Position numbers and translations under genes: made by a program. 64,000 nucleotides of DNA from CAZFLD01 sp964519835 (GTDB lineage Bacteria; Spirochaetota; Spirochaetia; DSM-27196; CAZFLD01), in contig CAZFLD010000002.1 in the NCBI GenBank assembly GCA_964519835.1, positions 81,746-145,745 of the forward strand. Reading direction: 5' to 3'. The first letter of the stretch is position 1, and each line of letters starts with the position of its first letter. Below, one piece after another: positions 8,450-18,160 of the stretch. The notes beneath the pieces were generated by a model, which worked only from the letters and a program-made list of their open reading frames with translations, was not told where the DNA came from and did not search any database.

Positions 8450-9436
8450 ATGAGCTCCGCCGAACGCAACCCTCGCGGGGGGATACCGGGCGATCCGGAC
8501 GAACGAATCAGCGCCATGCTTCAGACCCTCGGCAGTGTCATTCGTGGCAAAGGCGAGTTTTTAGAGCTTTTTCTGGCGTGCTTCCTCGCCGGTGGTCACG
8601 TGCTTATCGAAGACCTTCCGGGCTTGGGGAAAACGACTGTGGCCAAGACCCTGGCACGCCTTATCGCAGGTGACGATAAGAACCCCATCGACTTCAAGCG
8701 CATCCAGTTCACGCCGGATCTGTTGCCCTACGACATAACCGGAGTTGATGTCTTTGATCCGGACAAAAAAAGCTTTGTGTTCTCGCCGGGACCTATCTTC
8801 GCCAACATAGTGCTGGCCGATGAGATCAACAGGACAACACCAAAGGTTCAGTCGGCGTTGCTCGAGGTGATGGCCGAGAGCCAGGTGACCGTGGGCAATA
8901 CAACGCACACGTTGGACGCCCTCTTTTTTGTTGCCGCAACACAGAATCCGCTCGAAATCGAGGGAACATATCCACTTCCGGTGGCACAACTGGATCGTTT
9001 TATGATGCGTTTGGCGATCGGATTCCCCGATGCAAAATCTGAGTTTCGTATCCTCAAAGACAATCCCTCGGCCCGTGTCATGCCCGAAGTGCAGCCGGTT
9101 GTGACCGCCACGGATGTTGTGAAGCTCCGGGATTCGGCGGCGGGTGTTTTTGTTGCCGACGAGTTGATCGAGGCGACGGTCCGGATTGCCCACGCCACCC
9201 GGGAGCACGATGCAGTGGAGTTTGGTGCATCTCCGCGGGCGGGGCTGATGCTGCTTGCCGCGGCCCGGGCCCTCGCGCTGGTCCGTGGCCGAGACTTCGT
9301 CACGGACGAGGACCTCGTCGATACCGTGGTACCGGTGATTGCCCATAGGCTGCGATTCAAGGACCCCCGCATAAGCGTTGCGGGTTTGCTTCGTGATGCC
9401 GCTATCGAGGCGGTCGATGCACCGCTCAAGAAGTAA
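8450..9436 (+). CDS. MoxR-family AAA+ ATPase (module 1)
   Basis: 328 aa. MoxR ATPases act as chaperone-like ATPases, usually with DUF58 and VWA partners. Walker A is LPGLGKTT (about 59-66). The pore/beta-hairpin region RIQFTPDLLPYDITGVDVF follows. Walker B plus helix is LADEINRTTPKVQSALLEVM (near 123). Sensor 1 is VAATQNPLE, and LPVAQLDRFMM is the arginine-finger region. ATG 8450 is chosen because the family N-terminus (ISAMLQTLGSVIRGK) follows closely. TAGAGT at 8436-8441 sits 8 nt upstream with no Shine-Dalgarno. The 3' end overlaps the DUF58 gene by 20 bp, so the four genes 8450-14771 form one unit. Confidence 0.93.
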   Translation: MSSAERNPRGGIPGDPDERISAMLQTLGSVIRGKGEFLELFLACFLAGGHVLIEDLPGLGKTTVAKTLARLIAGDDKNPIDFKRIQFTPDLLPYDITGVDVFDPDKKSFVFSPGPIFANIVLADEINRTTPKVQSALLEVMAESQVTVGNTTHTLDALFFVAATQNPLEIEGTYPLPVAQLDRFMMRLAIGFPDAKSEFRILKDNPSARVMPEVQPVVTATDVVKLRDSAAGVFVADELIEATVRIAHATREHDAVEFGASPRAGLMLLAAARALALVRGRDFVTDEDLVDTVVPVIAHRLRFKDPRISVAGLLRDAAIEAVDAPLKK

Positions 9437-10757
9437 GCGCGCGGCCGGTAACGGGAAGCAAAACAGAGGATTCGCGCCCACCGCCTCGTGGTTTTTTGTC
9501 GTGAGTGTGGCCGGCTTGCTTTTTGTGGTCGGCGTTGCTCGCTCGGAACCGGCCGCCGCGATCTCCGGCGGCTTTTTTCTGGTGGCGCTTATTCTGTTCG
9601 CGGTAGCCAACACAGTTGCCTTTATGGCTGTTTCCCGGCGCCTTGGCAGAAGCTCACCGATCCACCTGTCCCCCCGTGTAAGCGCGGCAGACGAGGGTGA
9701 AACACGTACTCTACTGCTTCACATCGAACCGGGGGCCCGCGCACTCACCCCGTTTGCGCCGTTTTTGTTCTACGTTCTTTCGACTGATCTCTCCTTTGGT
9801 ACCAGAGCCATCTCCGCGCGTCTGCGACTTCGTACGCACTTCGACTCCGCCGAGCTGCGCGTAAGATGTGACCGGCGCGGCCGGTACACGGGACCTCACT
9901 TCACGCTTACCATCATGGATCTTCTGGGATTCACACAAACACGAGTCGTTTCGGCGGAGACTCGGGAGCTTATCGTACACCCCATTGCGCACCCCGCAAC
10001 CCTTCGACTCCCGCGCGCGCGGGAGGGTGAACGGACCGTCAGGTCCGAGCGGCGACGGCGAGGTGAGGAGCTACTCGAGGTCAGGGACTACGTCCCGGGC
10101 GACGATGTGAGGCGAATCCATTGGAAGCTTCTCGCCCACGCCGGGAGGTTGCTGGTGCGCGTCGAAGAACAGATCCCTCCGCCTCAGGCGCGTTGCCGGT
10201 TTGTCCTTTGCGGAGACACTGCTCTCCAGGCGGGAAATCGGACGGTGTGTGGGGATCCGGCGACCTACGGCGATCGGTTGACGCAGGTGTTCCTGTCGGC
10301 GTTCGACCGGGCCCGGGCGCAGGATGTCGTAGCCGAGTGGACAATTCCGCCGACCGACTCCGGCGGCGGCGGCGATTCCGGTCCGCGGCGTGGCTTTGAC
10401 CGCGATGCCCTGCGCGACGGCCTGGCTGCCTTTTTGCCCGGCGGACCGCCCGACGCCACGTCCGTCGCCACGCCGCCGGACGAGACGCCTACCATCGTTG
10501 TTGCGCCACCGGAATCGGCGACGGCCGCGCAGCTGGTTTCGCGGTTGAGGCGGCGGGCCCGTGTGTACATTGTGTTGCCACCGGGCATGGATAGGGTCGG
10601 CGAAGCTCGCATTGCGAGAATCAAGGCCGCGTTCCTTCGAAACGCACGGCGCCCGCCTGCACCATCGCCCCGGGAGCGGAACGCTGTGCAAGAAGCCGTT
10701 GAACGCGATATAGTGGCCTTCCGGCATGCAGGAGCTTCACACGTCGAAGTTGTTTAG
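9417..10757 (+). CDS. DUF58 membrane protein (module 1)
   Basis: 446 aa. Two membrane segments near the N-terminus (WFFVVSVAGLLFVVGVA and GGFFLVALILFAVANTVAFM) are followed by a beta-rich region. The diagnostic DUF58 motif RDYVPGDDVRRIHWKLLAHA lies at about residues 222-241. A vWA-like region follows, interrupted by a low-complexity stretch rich in Gly, Pro and Thr (about 325-370). DUF58 proteins are the usual partners of MoxR ATPases. ATG 9417 lies inside the moxR 3' end and starts a basic cytoplasmic tail before the first membrane helix. The end overlaps the transglutaminase gene by 32 bp. Confidence 0.88.
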   Translation: MHRSRSKRAAGNGKQNRGFAPTASWFFVVSVAGLLFVVGVARSEPAAAISGGFFLVALILFAVANTVAFMAVSRRLGRSSPIHLSPRVSAADEGETRTLLLHIEPGARALTPFAPFLFYVLSTDLSFGTRAISARLRLRTHFDSAELRVRCDRRGRYTGPHFTLTIMDLLGFTQTRVVSAETRELIVHPIAHPATLRLPRAREGERTVRSERRRRGEELLEVRDYVPGDDVRRIHWKLLAHAGRLLVRVEEQIPPPQARCRFVLCGDTALQAGNRTVCGDPATYGDRLTQVFLSAFDRARAQDVVAEWTIPPTDSGGGGDSGPRRGFDRDALRDGLAAFLPGGPPDATSVATPPDETPTIVVAPPESATAAQLVSRLRRRARVYIVLPPGMDRVGEARIARIKAAFLRNARRPPAPSPRERNAVQEAVERDIVAFRHAGASHVEVV

Positions 10758-12918
10758 CTTCCGGAGTTCTCCCGCGAGTGTGGGCAATCCGGCAATTCTG
10801 ATTCTTCGAATCCCGCTTATCTTGTTCCTCTGGATACACCTATACCTCCAGCTCACGTGGCTCAGCCCGGTTTTTTTGGTGGTCTCGGCAGTGATCGCGA
10901 CAGCCTGCGGTGCGGCACTTGGCGCCTCGCCCCTTCGCACTTGGATAGGCATCGCGCTTGTCCTCTTACTGCCGTGGATTATTCATGGCGGTGTCTCCCT
11001 AGGCCTCTCAATACAGCGTTTGTTGTCTCCGGGGCCGAGAACCGACACATTGGTCCTGCTGTTCGACCGTAACTATGTGCCCTCCGTGCTCCCGTTTGTC
11101 ATCACCGCCCTGGGAACACTCTTATTCGTCCGGATACCGCGCTACCGACTCGTCGACGCCGGCGTCAATGTCCTTCTTCTTGGGGCTCTGTTTTGGAACC
11201 AGGCCTTCCACCTGCTGACAATCTACGCAACCCCGTCGGGCGCCATGGCGGCCATCGCAGGATTTGTGCTGTACCAGGTACTTGTGCTTGTCATGGCGCA
11301 GAGTTTCGAGGCGCGCGCGGCGTCGCGACGGAACAGTCGAAGGACCACACCTCGTCACCGAGGGAGGGCCGGGTCCATCCTGGGAGCAATCACGGCCGCA
11401 CTGGTGCTGTTGGCGGCCCTCGGCGGCGTTGCGGGTTTCTTTTTTTCGCGGTATTCGGCCGACTCGGTGACCGAGGGTGGCGCCGGTTTGATACGGGAAA
11501 GCCTCTTTCGATTCGACTTTTCGGACTTTGTCAGCCTCGAATCCAACATCACGATGGACGACGACCTTGTTCTCTTGTATCGACGGGACGGCAGCCCCTC
11601 GCGGGACCTGCTCAGGCGTTTTGTGCTCTCCGCATACACACCCCAACGTGGCTTTTTCCGCGACTCGACCAGACCGGAGGATCCGGTCCCTACGGAGGGC
11701 GTTGTCGAACGTTCCTTGGTCGAGCAGGACTACTTCCTTATCAATTTAGAACCGTCGGCGCTCTTGGGACTCAACTCTCCCGTTTCCCACGTATACCTCG
11801 AAAACTGGGACGACTCGAGCTTTATCGGCATGTACCGGGTCGACAGCCGGGTACCCGCCGGCCCCACCGGTGGTCTGGCCGACATCCGGCTTCCGGAGGC
11901 CATGGACGGGGTGACGGAGGCGTTTCGGACACACTACTTGGACTACGGGAACAACGAGTTGGTGGCCGAGCTGGCGCGCGAGATCGTTGATGAAGGCGCC
12001 GGCCCCTACGCGGCGGCCAAACGAATCGAGCAGTATTTGAAGGCAAACTACTACTACTCCCTCTCGCCTGGAATTTCGGCGTCGGGCAATCAGCTCCATC
12101 ACTTTCTGTTCGATAGCAAAAAGGGATACTGTTCGTACTTCGCTTTTTCGATGGCGCTGATGCTTCGAAGCCTCGACATCCCGGCGCGAGTCGCCGTTGG
12201 CTTTTTCGCGCTGCCTGAGTTCTCAGTTATGAACATGTACCCGGTTCGTAGCGACATGGCCCACGCCTGGGTCGAGGTTTACTTCGGCAAATACGGGTGG
12301 ATCGAATTCGATCCGACCTCTCAGACACCCGCTCCAGGCGAGGCGCTGCCCTTCTCGTTCAACACAAACACCAATGAGATACTCTCGCTGCTCGAAGAGG
12401 TTCTTAGGCAGGGCAGTATAGACGAGCTTCCCGAGATTGCCGGACCAGGCGTTCCGGCGGGGCGAAACGTGTGGGAGCAAATCGGTAGGCGCCTGACCGA
12501 GGCGGCAAACAGATGGTACATCTGGCTGCCGTTTCTCTACGTGCTCGTGGTGCTGCTTACTCGCGTTCCACTCGTGCCGCTTTTGGTTGCCCGCTTGCAC
12601 GGCGAACAGAGACTTCGTATCTTGGCCGACTTTCGGCGCCTCGGGCGGCGCCTCGGGTCTCTCGGCATCAGGCGACGCTCCGGTGAATCGATAACCGATT
12701 TTGCACGGCGCGCGGAGGCCGACCGCGGGTTACAACTGGTAGAGGCCACGCGCCTTGTGCAGCTTGCTCGATTCTCGCCGCGTCCGGGCGGCGAGGGTCT
12801 GGACGAGCGGCGGCGCACTGCTTTCCGACGGGCGATGCGCTCGCTTCGGTCGCTTCCGCCGGGGCGCCGAATTGCAGCGGCCCTCCTGCCGAGCATCCCT
12901 CGGGGCCGCCCGTGGTAG
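10726..12918 (+). CDS. TgpA-like membrane transglutaminase-fold protein (module 1)
   Basis: 730 aa with full TgpA architecture. About six N-terminal membrane segments (residues 22-270, DUF3488-like) are followed by an extracytoplasmic transglutaminase core. That core has the catalytic triad Cys469 (KKGYCSYFAFSMALMLRSL), His513 (SDMAHAWVEVYF) and Asp529 (IEFDPTSQ). A last membrane segment lies near 600 (WYIWLPFLYVLVVLLTRV), followed by a cytoplasmic DUF4129-like tail (GIRRRSGESITDFARRAE). All three catalytic residues are present, so a papain-like transferase or protease activity outside the membrane is likely. The substrate is unknown. The gene overlaps its neighbours on both sides. Confidence 0.9.
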   Translation: MQELHTSKLFSFRSSPASVGNPAILILRIPLILFLWIHLYLQLTWLSPVFLVVSAVIATACGAALGASPLRTWIGIALVLLLPWIIHGGVSLGLSIQRLLSPGPRTDTLVLLFDRNYVPSVLPFVITALGTLLFVRIPRYRLVDAGVNVLLLGALFWNQAFHLLTIYATPSGAMAAIAGFVLYQVLVLVMAQSFEARAASRRNSRRTTPRHRGRAGSILGAITAALVLLAALGGVAGFFFSRYSADSVTEGGAGLIRESLFRFDFSDFVSLESNITMDDDLVLLYRRDGSPSRDLLRRFVLSAYTPQRGFFRDSTRPEDPVPTEGVVERSLVEQDYFLINLEPSALLGLNSPVSHVYLENWDDSSFIGMYRVDSRVPAGPTGGLADIRLPEAMDGVTEAFRTHYLDYGNNELVAELAREIVDEGAGPYAAAKRIEQYLKANYYYSLSPGISASGNQLHHFLFDSKKGYCSYFAFSMALMLRSLDIPARVAVGFFALPEFSVMNMYPVRSDMAHAWVEVYFGKYGWIEFDPTSQTPAPGEALPFSFNTNTNEILSLLEEVLRQGSIDELPEIAGPGVPAGRNVWEQIGRRLTEAANRWYIWLPFLYVLVVLLTRVPLVPLLVARLHGEQRLRILADFRRLGRRLGSLGIRRRSGESITDFARRAEADRGLQLVEATRLVQLARFSPRPGGEGLDERRRTAFRRAMRSLRSLPPGRRIAAALLPSIPRGRPW

Positions 12919-14771
12919 GGAAGACCCACGGCCGCACCACAACAAGCGCCCGCCCCCAAGGCGTTGCCGCGGCCGGTCGTCCGCGCCGACGCTCCGTGCC
13001 GGTCGCGCTCTGTGCCGTTGCGCTCCTTGTGGTCGGAACAAACGGCGTCGGGCAGGAAGAGGAGCTCTCCGCCGACTGGTACGCGAGTGAGGCGCGCCGG
13101 TCGATCCGCCTCGACCAGTTCCGCCGTGCGGTAGAGCTCCTCGAGGAGGCGCAAGAGGCATACCCGGATGCCCGCGATTTCCCGATTATCCTCGGCGATC
13201 TGTACTACGACGAGGAGCTCTACGGTCCGGCTCTCGACGCCTACCGGCAGGCCATGGAGATTGCACCGGAAAACTACGTCATCCTTCATCAAGTGGCGGC
13301 AACCCTGAGCCGCCTGAACCGTGAACGGGAGGCAATCGAGCAGTATGAGCGCCTCCGGTCCCTCTTTCCCGACGATTCGGAGGCCTTTCCCCGCCTGGGC
13401 TGGCTCTACTTCAAGACTCATCAGCTCGAGGAGGGAGAGGCGGTGCTTCTCGAGGGCCTCGAGCTCTACCCGGACGACCGGCTGATCCTTATGACACTCG
13501 CTACCGTCTACGCGGCGATGTACGACTACGAGCGGTCCGAGCACTACTACATGGAATCGATCGACCGGGCTGAGGCGACCGGTGACAACGCTTTCGCCGC
13601 CCTGGCCTACTACAACCTGAGTCTCCTGGAACGAGAGTTCCACCACTTCGATAGGTCCTTGGACTACACCAATCGGTCAATCGCGCGCATGGCTCGGGCA
13701 AGCGGCTATCTGGCCCGCGGGGAGCTCCTCGAGAAAACGATGAACCTTACCGCCGCCGAGGCGGAGTACGCGCGATCCTACGAAACGGATGCCGACGCCC
13801 CCTTTGCCCAAATCCGCTTGGCGGACCTCTATCGGAAAACCGGACGTCTCGACGCGGCAAAGGACGTGGCGGAAGAGGTCTTCCAGTCCGAGGACCTATC
13901 CTGGATCTACGGTTTTGGGACCGACGTAGATAGGCACCTCATGGAGATACACGAGCTGCTTGCCGACATCTACGAGGACCTCAACGAGCGGGAGAAACAT
14001 CGGGCCATCGCCGGGTTTGGCGCCCGCCTATCAAACGTCGTGGAGCGGGCGCGTTTGGCAATCCTCGCCTGGTACCACCGCGGGCGGTTTGCGTTCTACG
14101 CGAATCGTGTGGCCGACGACTACCGCGAGGCGAACAACGAGCTGGACGCCGCCGCCACCTACATGGAAGCAACCCGGTCGCATCCGGATATTGCGCTTCG
14201 GTACTTGGAAGACGCCCGAAGGCTGGAAATGCCGCTTATCCCGGAGACACGAGGCGTGTATTTGGTCGAGGAAGCGAAGCTCCGGCGCTCCGAATCGCTT
14301 TTTAGAGAGTCCCTCTCTATTCTGAACCCGGAATGGGAGCAGAGCGTGCTGGAAGAGGCGCGACTCGAGCTTGCCAAGATTTTTGTGGAATCGGATCGAC
14401 TTTCTGAAGCGGACACACTTATCGCGGCGGCCTATGACAAAAACCGCGGAGCATTTCGGCGAGAGGGCATCGGCGTGCCCGCGGTCGTCGAGACAAACGA
14501 CCATCATCGAAGGCTAACCCGGTACCTCAGAGACGTTGGCTTTCGCACGGAAACGGTGCGGCCCGTCGTCCGGATTCGGGTTACCTTCACCGGCAACGGC
14601 CTGGCCGGATTCGCTCTCGACCCGATATACGCTTCGCAAGATGATGGAGCGGGAGCCGTCGAAGGCCGCAGTGACCCGGTCGCATCGGGCACGTTTCCGC
14701 TCGGGGAAGACATCAACTCGGGCCTGGCGGCCTTGGCCGAGCGGATTGCCGCCGACGCCCTGCAGATGTGA
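12912..14771 (+). CDS. Secreted TPR-repeat protein (module 1)
   Basis: 619 aa, starting at GTG 12912 and overlapping the transglutaminase stop by 7 bp. A basic N-terminus precedes a hydrophobic signal segment (VPVALCAVALLVVGTNGVG), so the mature protein is probably periplasmic. No proper lipobox is present. At least six tetratricopeptide repeats follow, e.g. AVELLEEAQEAYPDARDFPI, ALDAYRQAMEIAPENYVIL, EAIEQYERLRSLFPDDSEAF and EGEAVLLEGLELYPDDRLIL. The C-terminal 100 residues are not TPR-like and may fold as a small beta domain. TPR proteins accompany MoxR/DUF58 (Bat-type) loci in other bacteria, where they are thought to scaffold envelope complexes. The exact role here is unknown. Confidence 0.85.
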   Translation: MVGKTHGRTTTSARPQGVAAAGRPRRRSVPVALCAVALLVVGTNGVGQEEELSADWYASEARRSIRLDQFRRAVELLEEAQEAYPDARDFPIILGDLYYDEELYGPALDAYRQAMEIAPENYVILHQVAATLSRLNREREAIEQYERLRSLFPDDSEAFPRLGWLYFKTHQLEEGEAVLLEGLELYPDDRLILMTLATVYAAMYDYERSEHYYMESIDRAEATGDNAFAALAYYNLSLLEREFHHFDRSLDYTNRSIARMARASGYLARGELLEKTMNLTAAEAEYARSYETDADAPFAQIRLADLYRKTGRLDAAKDVAEEVFQSEDLSWIYGFGTDVDRHLMEIHELLADIYEDLNEREKHRAIAGFGARLSNVVERARLAILAWYHRGRFAFYANRVADDYREANNELDAAATYMEATRSHPDIALRYLEDARRLEMPLIPETRGVYLVEEAKLRRSESLFRESLSILNPEWEQSVLEEARLELAKIFVESDRLSEADTLIAAAYDKNRGAFRREGIGVPAVVETNDHHRRLTRYLRDVGFRTETVRPVVRIRVTFTGNGLAGFALDPIYASQDDGAGAVEGRSDPVASGTFPLGEDINSGLAALAERIAADALQM

Positions 14772-14789
14772 GCGAGCCGTTTCCAGCTC

Positions 14790-15773
14790 CTACCAACGCA
14801 TGATATTGCCGCCGTAGGTCAGGCCGGACCCAAAGCCAACCGTTACGATCAGATCACCCCGTTCTAAGAGCCCTTTCTCATCCATCTCCGCAAGGGCAAT
14901 GGGGATGGAGGCCGCGGATGTGTTCGCGTACTCTTCGATGTTCAAGTAAAATTTCTCTTTTGGGATGCCGAGCCGCTTTCCAGCGGCCTCGATAATACGA
15001 ACGTTGGCCTGATGCGGCACGATGTAGCGAATATCGTCCACCGACAGGCCGTTTCCAGCTACGAGGTCGTGGATGGTCTTGCCGAGGGCCTGGACTGCGA
15101 ACAAGTAGACCTTGCGGCCGTTCATCTTGAGAAACCGATCCTCTTCCGGTGTCTCTCCGGGAATGTACGGTGTTCGCGTACCACCGGCGGCGCGCAAGAG
15201 CGAATCCGCGTCGCGTCCGCGGGATCCGAGGATCGAGTCGAATATGTAGCTCCGATCGTCGTTGCTCTTTGTAACCAGCGCGGCACCGGCGCCGTCACCA
15301 AAGAGAACACAGGTGGACCGATCCTTCCAATTCAAGATCTTGCTGTACACCTCGGCCCCGACGACAAGGACGTTCTCGGCGCCGCCTGCAACCACAAAGT
15401 TTCGCGCGGTTTCAAGGGCGTATACAAATCCGGTGCAGGCGGCGACTACGTCCATCGCGCCGGCGCGCACCGCACCGATGGCGTTTTGCACAACACACGC
15501 GGTGGACGGCAAACCCACGTAGTCGGGGGTCGATGTTGCAAGGAGGATCAGGTCAATTTCGTCGGCGCTGATGCCGGCGTGGCGCATAAGCTTCTCGGCT
15601 GCGGCCACTCCTAAGTCACTCGCAGCCTCATCTCTGGCCGCCAGGTGGCGGTATCGAATACCGGTATGGGAGTAGACCCAGTCGTCCGAAGTGTCGACGA
15701 ACTCCGCCAATTCGGTGTTTGACATTCTTCGCGCCGGTACATGCGAGGAAACGGCTTTGATGTATGCGCGCAA
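14790..15773 (-). CDS. fabH: 3-oxoacyl-ACP synthase III
   Basis: 327 aa. It catalyses the first condensation of fatty-acid synthesis, acetyl-CoA (or a branched primer) with malonyl-ACP. The catalytic triad is complete: Cys113 (VVAACTGF), His254 (IVPHQANVRI) and Asn283 (EEYANTSAAS). The C-terminal glycine loop is VGFGSGLTYGG. The start is TTG 15773, supported by AAGGGGG 5 nt upstream. The gene lies 18 bp from the convergent TPR gene and 50 bp downstream of the CDF transporter gene. fabG and fabF lie about 2.4 kb away on the opposite strand, separated by two leftward genes, so the fab genes are clustered but not in one operon. Confidence 0.95.
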   Translation of the reverse strand: MRAYIKAVSSHVPARRMSNTELAEFVDTSDDWVYSHTGIRYRHLAARDEAASDLGVAAAEKLMRHAGISADEIDLILLATSTPDYVGLPSTACVVQNAIGAVRAGAMDVVAACTGFVYALETARNFVVAGGAENVLVVGAEVYSKILNWKDRSTCVLFGDGAGAALVTKSNDDRSYIFDSILGSRGRDADSLLRAAGGTRTPYIPGETPEEDRFLKMNGRKVYLFAVQALGKTIHDLVAGNGLSVDDIRYIVPHQANVRIIEAAGKRLGIPKEKFYLNIEEYANTSAASIPIALAEMDEKGLLERGDLIVTVGFGSGLTYGGNIMRW

Positions 15774-15823
15774 TCAAGCCCCCTTGTAATAGGCACCCAT
15801 CTTACGGACGCCTTCGAGAGGGG

Positions 15824-16762
15824 TCAATTGCCGGAGTCGGAGAGGCCAAAACGCTCGGCGTGCTCTCCACTTCCGGCCGGCTCGACGTGCACGATAACAT
15901 CGTAGACCTCCGGGACACGCTCGACGATGATTCGTTCGGTGTGCATGGCGACTTCGTGGGCGGCATAGACCGACATGTCCCCGTCCACTTCGATGTCGAG
16001 CACCACCACAAACACATGGCCGAGGCGCCTGATTCGAACCCGGTGCGGGTTCGAAGCATCAGGCACCTCGGAAACGGCAGCAAAGACCCGTTTGTACATC
16101 GTTGTATCCGTGGTCCCGTCCATGAGCTCGGTGTTGGTCTCAAAAAAGATGACAACCGCGATGCGAATAATCCAGACGCTTACTAAAAGCGCCGCTATTG
16201 TGTCGATTTGTCGAAGGCCTGTTACCTGCACCAGGATCAACCCAACTATCACAACAAGCGAGATACCCACGTCACCCTGCATGTTGCGACCGTTGGCGAT
16301 AAGCATCTTGCTATCGATTTTCCTGCCAAGACGACGGAGGAAGACCGAAAGGCCGATCTTTGCAACAAGCGACACACCGGTCACGATAAACGCGCCGGTT
16401 GTCGGCAGCGGGCTGTGAACTCCTGCTGCCATATGGCGGATGGACTCGAGCACGAGCTCGACGCCGGCAAAAAAGATGATAAACGAGAGTACTTTGGTTG
16501 CGAGGGTATCGGCCCGCGAGTAGCCGAACGGGAACTTCGCGTCGGGCGGTCGGGCCATGATGTGGGCCGTAACAAGGGTGAGCAGGCTTGCCAGAATATC
16601 GGCACCGGAATCGATGCCGTCGCTTATGACCGCGTAGCTCCCGCCGACAATGCCGACCACAACCTTGGCAACCGTGAGGATCCCGTTGGCAGCGATCGCG
16701 ATCCAGGAGGCACAAACGATCCGACGGTTTCTTTCGTCAATCGGCCTTGCTCCAATCATCAC
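15824..16762 (-). CDS. Cation diffusion facilitator, Mn/Fe-type metal site
   Basis: 312 aa, six membrane segments and a cytoplasmic C-terminal domain (HRVRIRRLGHVFVVVLDIEVDG), as in all CDF proton/metal antiporters. The membrane metal site reads D51-x3-D55 in TM2 (DSGAD) and N160-x3-D164 in TM5 (NMQGD). Zinc-type CDFs carry His-x3-Asp in TM5. An Asp-Asp/Asn-Asp site is closer to manganese-type CDFs, so I infer Mn or Fe rather than Zn export, without certainty. The start is GTG 16762 or ATG 16759. It lies 18 bp after the ChaN-like gene and is probably transcribed with it. Confidence 0.85.
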   Translation of the reverse strand: MMIGARPIDERNRRIVCASWIAIAANGILTVAKVVVGIVGGSYAVISDGIDSGADILASLLTLVTAHIMARPPDAKFPFGYSRADTLATKVLSFIIFFAGVELVLESIRHMAAGVHSPLPTTGAFIVTGVSLVAKIGLSVFLRRLGRKIDSKMLIANGRNMQGDVGISLVVIVGLILVQVTGLRQIDTIAALLVSVWIIRIAVVIFFETNTELMDGTTDTTMYKRVFAAVSEVPDASNPHRVRIRRLGHVFVVVLDIEVDGDMSVYAAHEVAMHTERIIVERVPEVYDVIVHVEPAGSGEHAERFGLSDSGN

Positions 16763-16780
16763 GTTCGCCGTTTCCAGTCT

Positions 16781-18058
16781 CTATTGAAAGGCGTCCAACA
16801 TCCTCTCGAGCTGCACACTCATTCCGGTCAGAAACTCGTTAAGGTCCTCCGGACTCAGATCCTCTTCCTTTGGTCCGGGAAACCTGCGCATGGCCTCTTC
16901 GAGGTTGCCCTCCGTGATAAATCCCGGGATGGCGGTTACCGGGTCGAGTTGTGAGATCGGCCCGGTCACGATGTAGCCGTCTACCAGCTCTTCCAAAGCC
17001 AGCTCTTCGTCGGAGCCTTCGGGCACGTACGGCGTCGGAGGGAGCGAAAGCGCCCCAAACGCGTTGCCCACCACGCTAAATCCCTGGAACTGCTCCACGC
17101 CGTCTTTGCTAAACACCAGCGCGTCGATCGCTCCGGCCGTTGGGTAGTCGGTGCCGGTCATGGACTCCGTGCTTGGAATAGGATTATGGAACATAGCATT
17201 GGTGACACGACCGCCGATTTCGCCGTACACGATACGAGCCGCGCGGCGGGGATCCTGTATGCCGGCTTCACTCGCGCTCTCGGCATAGCTGAAGTCCTCA
17301 TGCCGCGCGAGGGTGTGTTGCATGGGCAAAAGCGCGATGATGGTTTGCCCTTGGCGCACAAAATCGTCGAGGATGATCTGCGCGATATGGTTGTCCGGCG
17401 CCCCCCCCGGAAAAAGCTGTGCCAAGACCTCCGGATTTTCCGCATCTTCCTCGGTCTGAACGAGCTCGTAGTTAATAAACACACCCAAACCGATAATCCG
17501 AAACGGCTCGGCCCCGTCCTGCGCATCGTTGTTTACCTGCCACGCCGCCTCCACCAGATCGACGTACTCCTGGTAACCCGAGACTACAATGTTGTTAAAC
17601 AAAAGGCGGTGAACGTCTTCCGCGTTGAAGGATGGCGCAGTCACGATGCGATCGAGCATCTCCTGGTCCCGGCTCAAAAACCAGTCTACCCCCACCGATC
17701 GATGCCCCGCTTGGTAGAGTCTTGGCACCGCGGCGGTTAGGTTGGCGATCGGCTCACGGATTCGAGGGAAGTATCCGAGGAGGACCGCATCGTGGTTGTC
17801 CGCCAAGCGGACCAGGTACTCGTCGATGGGCCGGGCGATCTGATCATAGAGCTGTGTCAAGGTATTCACCGTCTCGGAATCGGTACGTCGGCCGATGGCG
17901 ACGTTGTCTCGAGGCGAGATAATGTTGAATGGGTCGATCAAAAAAAAGACCGCTACGCCGATCACGACGTACATAAGCGTTCTGGACTGTTTTCGTTCCA
18001 CCGCCGCAGTATAGCCGAAGCGCGTGCGCGCGTCCAAGATGAGCTTGTCGACGCGCAT
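16781..18058 (-). CDS. Membrane-anchored protein with ChaN/EreA-like domain
   Basis: 425 aa. One N-terminal membrane segment (RTLMYVVIGVAVFFLIDPF, about 26-44) is followed by a large extracytoplasmic domain. DAVLLGYFPRIREPIANLTAAV, GHRSVGVDWFL and PFRIIGLGVFI resemble the strand-helix plan of the ChaN/TraB/EreA superfamily (haem uptake and esterase-like enzymes). However, the usual G-E-x-H catalytic or metal motif after the first strand is replaced by G-Y-F-P. The similarity is by pattern and could be wrong. The gene is first of a leftward pair with the CDF transporter, so a link to metal or haem handling is an inference from both. Its promoter must share the 102-bp gap with fabG. Confidence 0.5.
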   Translation of the reverse strand: MRVDKLILDARTRFGYTAAVERKQSRTLMYVVIGVAVFFLIDPFNIISPRDNVAIGRRTDSETVNTLTQLYDQIARPIDEYLVRLADNHDAVLLGYFPRIREPIANLTAAVPRLYQAGHRSVGVDWFLSRDQEMLDRIVTAPSFNAEDVHRLLFNNIVVSGYQEYVDLVEAAWQVNNDAQDGAEPFRIIGLGVFINYELVQTEEDAENPEVLAQLFPGGAPDNHIAQIILDDFVRQGQTIIALLPMQHTLARHEDFSYAESASEAGIQDPRRAARIVYGEIGGRVTNAMFHNPIPSTESMTGTDYPTAGAIDALVFSKDGVEQFQGFSVVGNAFGALSLPPTPYVPEGSDEELALEELVDGYIVTGPISQLDPVTAIPGFITEGNLEEAMRRFPGPKEEDLSPEDLNEFLTGMSVQLERMLDAFQ

Positions 18059-18096
18059 TTTTATCGGTCAGCGGCCGAATTCGGCCGCCGACCGAC

Positions 18097-18126
18097 TTGA
18101 CAGTGGCTTCTACCGCTCGCTAGGAT
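18097..18126 (+). promoter_or_regulatory. Sigma-70 type promoter for fabG-fabF
   Basis: A perfect TTGACA (18097-18102) is followed 18 bp later by TAGGAT (18121-18126). The start codon lies about 35 nt downstream behind a strong AAGGAGG Shine-Dalgarno (18149-18155). Unlike several other promoters in this window, the transcript would have a normal leader. Confidence 0.65.
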
Positions 18127-18160
18127 TGATCCAATCGCAGTCCCGTCAAGGAGGACACAC

